Positions 62,404 through 64,000 of a stretch of DNA of 64,000 bases are shown piece after piece. The translations under genes were made by a program, and so were the position numbers. The notes beneath the pieces were generated by a model. That model did not search any database and was not told where the DNA came from. It worked only from the letters and a program-made list of their open reading frames with translations. This DNA comes from Amycolatopsis sp. (GTDB lineage: Bacteria; Actinomycetota; Actinomycetes; Mycobacteriales; Pseudonocardiaceae), in NCBI RefSeq assembly GCF_025464955.1, contig NZ_JAODNM010000040.1, positions 95,162 through 159,161 on the forward strand. The letters are read 5' to 3'. Each line of letters opens with the position of its first letter. Position 1 is the stretch's first letter.

Positions 62404-63369
62404 TCACGCGTGCACTCGCGGCGGCGTCGGCCGCGGTGCGTCATCGCCACCGACGAGGCGCGCGCCCGGCACCGGACCATGCGCGACCCGGACCGTCCGG
62501 CAGACGCCCGCGCCGGACAGCTCCGCGGCGACTTCGAGCGCGGACTGGGCGTCGGTACACAGGAACGCGCAAGTCGGACCCGAGCCGGAGACGATCCCGG
62601 CGAGCGCGCCCGCGTTGACTCCGGCACGCAACGTGCGTCGAAGTCCGGGGCGCAGGGACACGGAAGCGGCCTGCAGGTCGTTGCCGAGCAACAGCGCCAG
62701 CTGACGCGGGTCGCCGGAAGCGAGCGCCTCGACGACCGGCGTGTGCGAGCCGACACTCGGCGGATTGCCGTCCTCGCGAAGTCTGTCGAGTTCGGCGAAC
62801 ACCTTCGGCGTGGACAGGCCGCGCTGGTCGAACGCCAGCACCCAGTGGAACTGGTGGCGCGACAGCACCGGCACGAGTTGCTCGCCTCGCCCGGTGCCGA
62901 GCGCCGTGCCGCCATAGAGGGCGAACGGGACGTCGCTGCCGATCGTCGCGGCGATGCCGGCCAGTTCGTCCCGCCCGATCTCCAGCTTCCACAGCGAAGT
63001 GAGGCCGACGAGCGTGGCGGCCGCGTCGGCGCTGCCACCGGCCATCCCGCCCGCCACCGGGATGCCTTTGCGCAGCACCACACGCACCTTGGGATCGTCC
63101 GCGGGCCTGCCGACGTGCGCGGCCAGCGCCTGCACCGCGCGCCAGGCGAGGTTGTTCGGGCCGGTGGGCACCGAGTTCTCGCCCTCGCCGTACACCTCGA
63201 CACCGGGATCGTCAGTCGCGGCGACGGTGACCTCGTCGGTCAGCGACAGCGCGTGGAAAACCGTGATGAGCTCGTGGAAGCCGTCTTCACGGAGGTCGCC
63301 GACGGACAGGTGGAGGTTGATCTTCGACGGCACCCGGACGGTGACTGGTGGCGGGACGACGGCAAGCAC
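62404..63369 (-). CDS. ispE: 4-diphosphocytidyl-2-C-methyl-D-erythritol kinase
   Basis: 321 residues of the GHMP kinase family: [23 protein letters not shown] loop [38 protein letters not shown] and [15 protein letters not shown]. It phosphorylates CDP-methylerythritol in the MEP isoprenoid pathway. GTG start. Followed on the same strand by the ABC-F gene. The usual upstream partner ksgA is not present within the window. Confidence 0.95.
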   Translation of the reverse strand: MLAVVPPPVTVRVPSKINLHLSVGDLREDGFHELITVFHALSLTDEVTVAATDDPGVEVYGEGENSVPTGPNNLAWRAVQALAAHVGRPADDPKVRVVLRKGIPVAGGMAGGSADAAATLVGLTSLWKLEIGRDELAGIAATIGSDVPFALYGGTALGTGRGEQLVPVLSRHQFHWVLAFDQRGLSTPKVFAELDRLREDGNPPSVGSHTPVVEALASGDPRQLALLLGNDLQAASVSLRPGLRRTLRAGVNAGALAGIVSGSGPTCAFLCTDAQSALEVAAELSGAGVCRTVRVAHGPVPGARLVGGDDAPRPTPPRVHA

Positions 63370-63946
63370 CAGCCCAGCCTACGTTGCCCGACCTGAAGAG
63401 CTTTCATGAGGAGAAACCAGTTCGAGCGCGACCCGCAGGTTCGACTGCGGTGGGCACGGCGGACCCCTCGGGGCCACCCTTGTGGCGTCCCTTGGGGCGT
63501 TGAACGCCAATGCCTGGAACTTGAGGTGTCGGGGGTGGTCGGTTCTGTCCAGAGCAGCAAGGACCGGGGCGAGTAGGTGCTAGTAGCGGAGTTGAGGGCC
63601 AGTCACGTCGTGCAGTGGTGCTGGTGATGGCGATGTGACTGCTGGGGCTCCTGACGGCACTTTCGGCAGGCAGAAAGGTTGTGAAGGCCTAGTTGAGTAC
63701 GCCTTACGCCGTGAAGGTGACCTTCACGACACGTCACAACGCCACAGCGACCACACCAGCCACACCACAGTCACAACGACACGACGCGACAGGCCCTCAG
63801 ACCCCTTGCACGTGCACCAACTCGCCCCCAGTCCTTGCTGCAGTAAAACCGAACCCACCACCTCAACCGACCAACCACCCGACACCCCTAAGGGCTCGCC
63901 TGTAAATTAACCGTGGATATGTTGAGTAGGGTGGCATGCTGATGAC
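63370..63946. repeat. Repeat-rich intergenic region right of ispE
   Basis: No gene. It is built from at least three dispersed repeats: 63463-63488 (shared with 53918-53943), 63559-63574 AAGGACCGGGGCGAGT (shared with 46391-46406) and 63632-63745 (inverted copy of 21221-21335). Promoter elements for ispE and for the gene starting at 63947 must also lie here but were not identified. Confidence 0.65.
63632..63745. repeat. Dispersed ~115-bp repeat, copy 2
   Basis: Nearly identical to the reverse complement of 21221-21335, including TTGAGTACGCCTTACGCCGT flanked by GTGAAGG arms and GGGGCTCCTGA. Small differences and a short indel near 63671-63677 show the copies have diverged. Confidence 0.8.
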
Positions 63947-64000
63947 ATGAGCATGACCGAGGAGTTCAGGACCGCGCTGGCGGCGAAGTTCGCTGAGATC
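63947..64000 (+). CDS. 5' end of an unidentified gene
   Basis: An ATG at 63947 (a second in-frame ATG at 63953) opens MSMTEEFRTALAAKFAEI to the window edge. It faces away from ispE. Too short to identify; it is not KsgA, which would be on the other strand. Confidence 0.45.
   Translation, partial: MSMTEEFRTALAAKFAEI

Noticed and set aside
60674..62704. 676-residue plus-strand open frame opposite the ABC-F gene
   Set aside because: Antisense shadow; the minus-strand frame holds both ABC domains.

Overview
High-GC actinobacterial chromosome, most likely a member of the Pseudonocardiaceae such as Amycolatopsis or a relative. This placement is inferred from base composition, GTG/ATG starts, F420/LLM-type oxidoreductases and gene order; there is no rRNA in the window to confirm it. 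The conserved backbone runs in the same order as the Mycobacterium tuberculosis block Rv1011-Rv1026 (ispE, pks16-like ligase, pth, rplY, lipoprotein, prs, glmU, TetR, mfd, mazG, lpqU-like transglycosylase, eno, FtsB-like, DUF501, ppx), with accessory genes inserted between these anchors.

1-14.4 kb is the right arm of an integrated prophage or phage-like element. From the right edge inward it has a tyrosine integrase (with an internal +1 frameshift), a repressor with unusually AT-rich codons, a divergent control region, an excisionase-like HTH protein, a long leftward early operon with many 4-bp start/stop overlaps (including a DnaB/RepA-like ATPase), a terminator hairpin, an HNH endonuclease, terminase small and large subunits, and the start of the next structural gene at the left edge.

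14.4-33 kb holds ppx, a secreted lytic transglycosylase, DUF501, an FtsB-like septum protein and enolase. These are followed by small proteins, degenerate secreted-protein remnants and a second (LpqU-like) transglycosylase. Next come an iron-regulated efeUOB operon with two IdeR/DmdR boxes, an ECF sigma/anti-sigma/ABC transporter operon, a methyltransferase, mazG and a SurA-like lipoprotein.

33-48.5 kb is accessory. It contains an XRE regulator with a damaged 5' end, a four-gene WXG100/type VII-type cluster, mfd, an LLM oxidoreductase with a divergent XRE regulator, a rhodanese fragment, a P-loop kinase, an alpha/beta hydrolase divergent from its TetR regulator across two perfect operators, a PQQ-type sugar dehydrogenase lipoprotein, a repeat island, and a TetR gene beside a fatty acid desaturase.

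48.6-64 kb holds tRNA-Gln, a diguanylate cyclase, glmU-prs, an LLM oxidoreductase, an NAD(P)-binding protein, a lipoprotein, rplY-pth, three tandem mini-proteins built from coiled-coil-less DivIVA N-terminal domains, a fatty acyl-AMP/CoA ligase, an ABC-F protein and ispE. A repeat-rich stretch follows ispE, and a divergent CDS begins at the right edge where ksgA would be expected.

Several families of intergenic palindromes and inverted repeats sit at the 3' ends of genes, some carrying the gene's stop codon. One hairpin family shows compensatory base changes.
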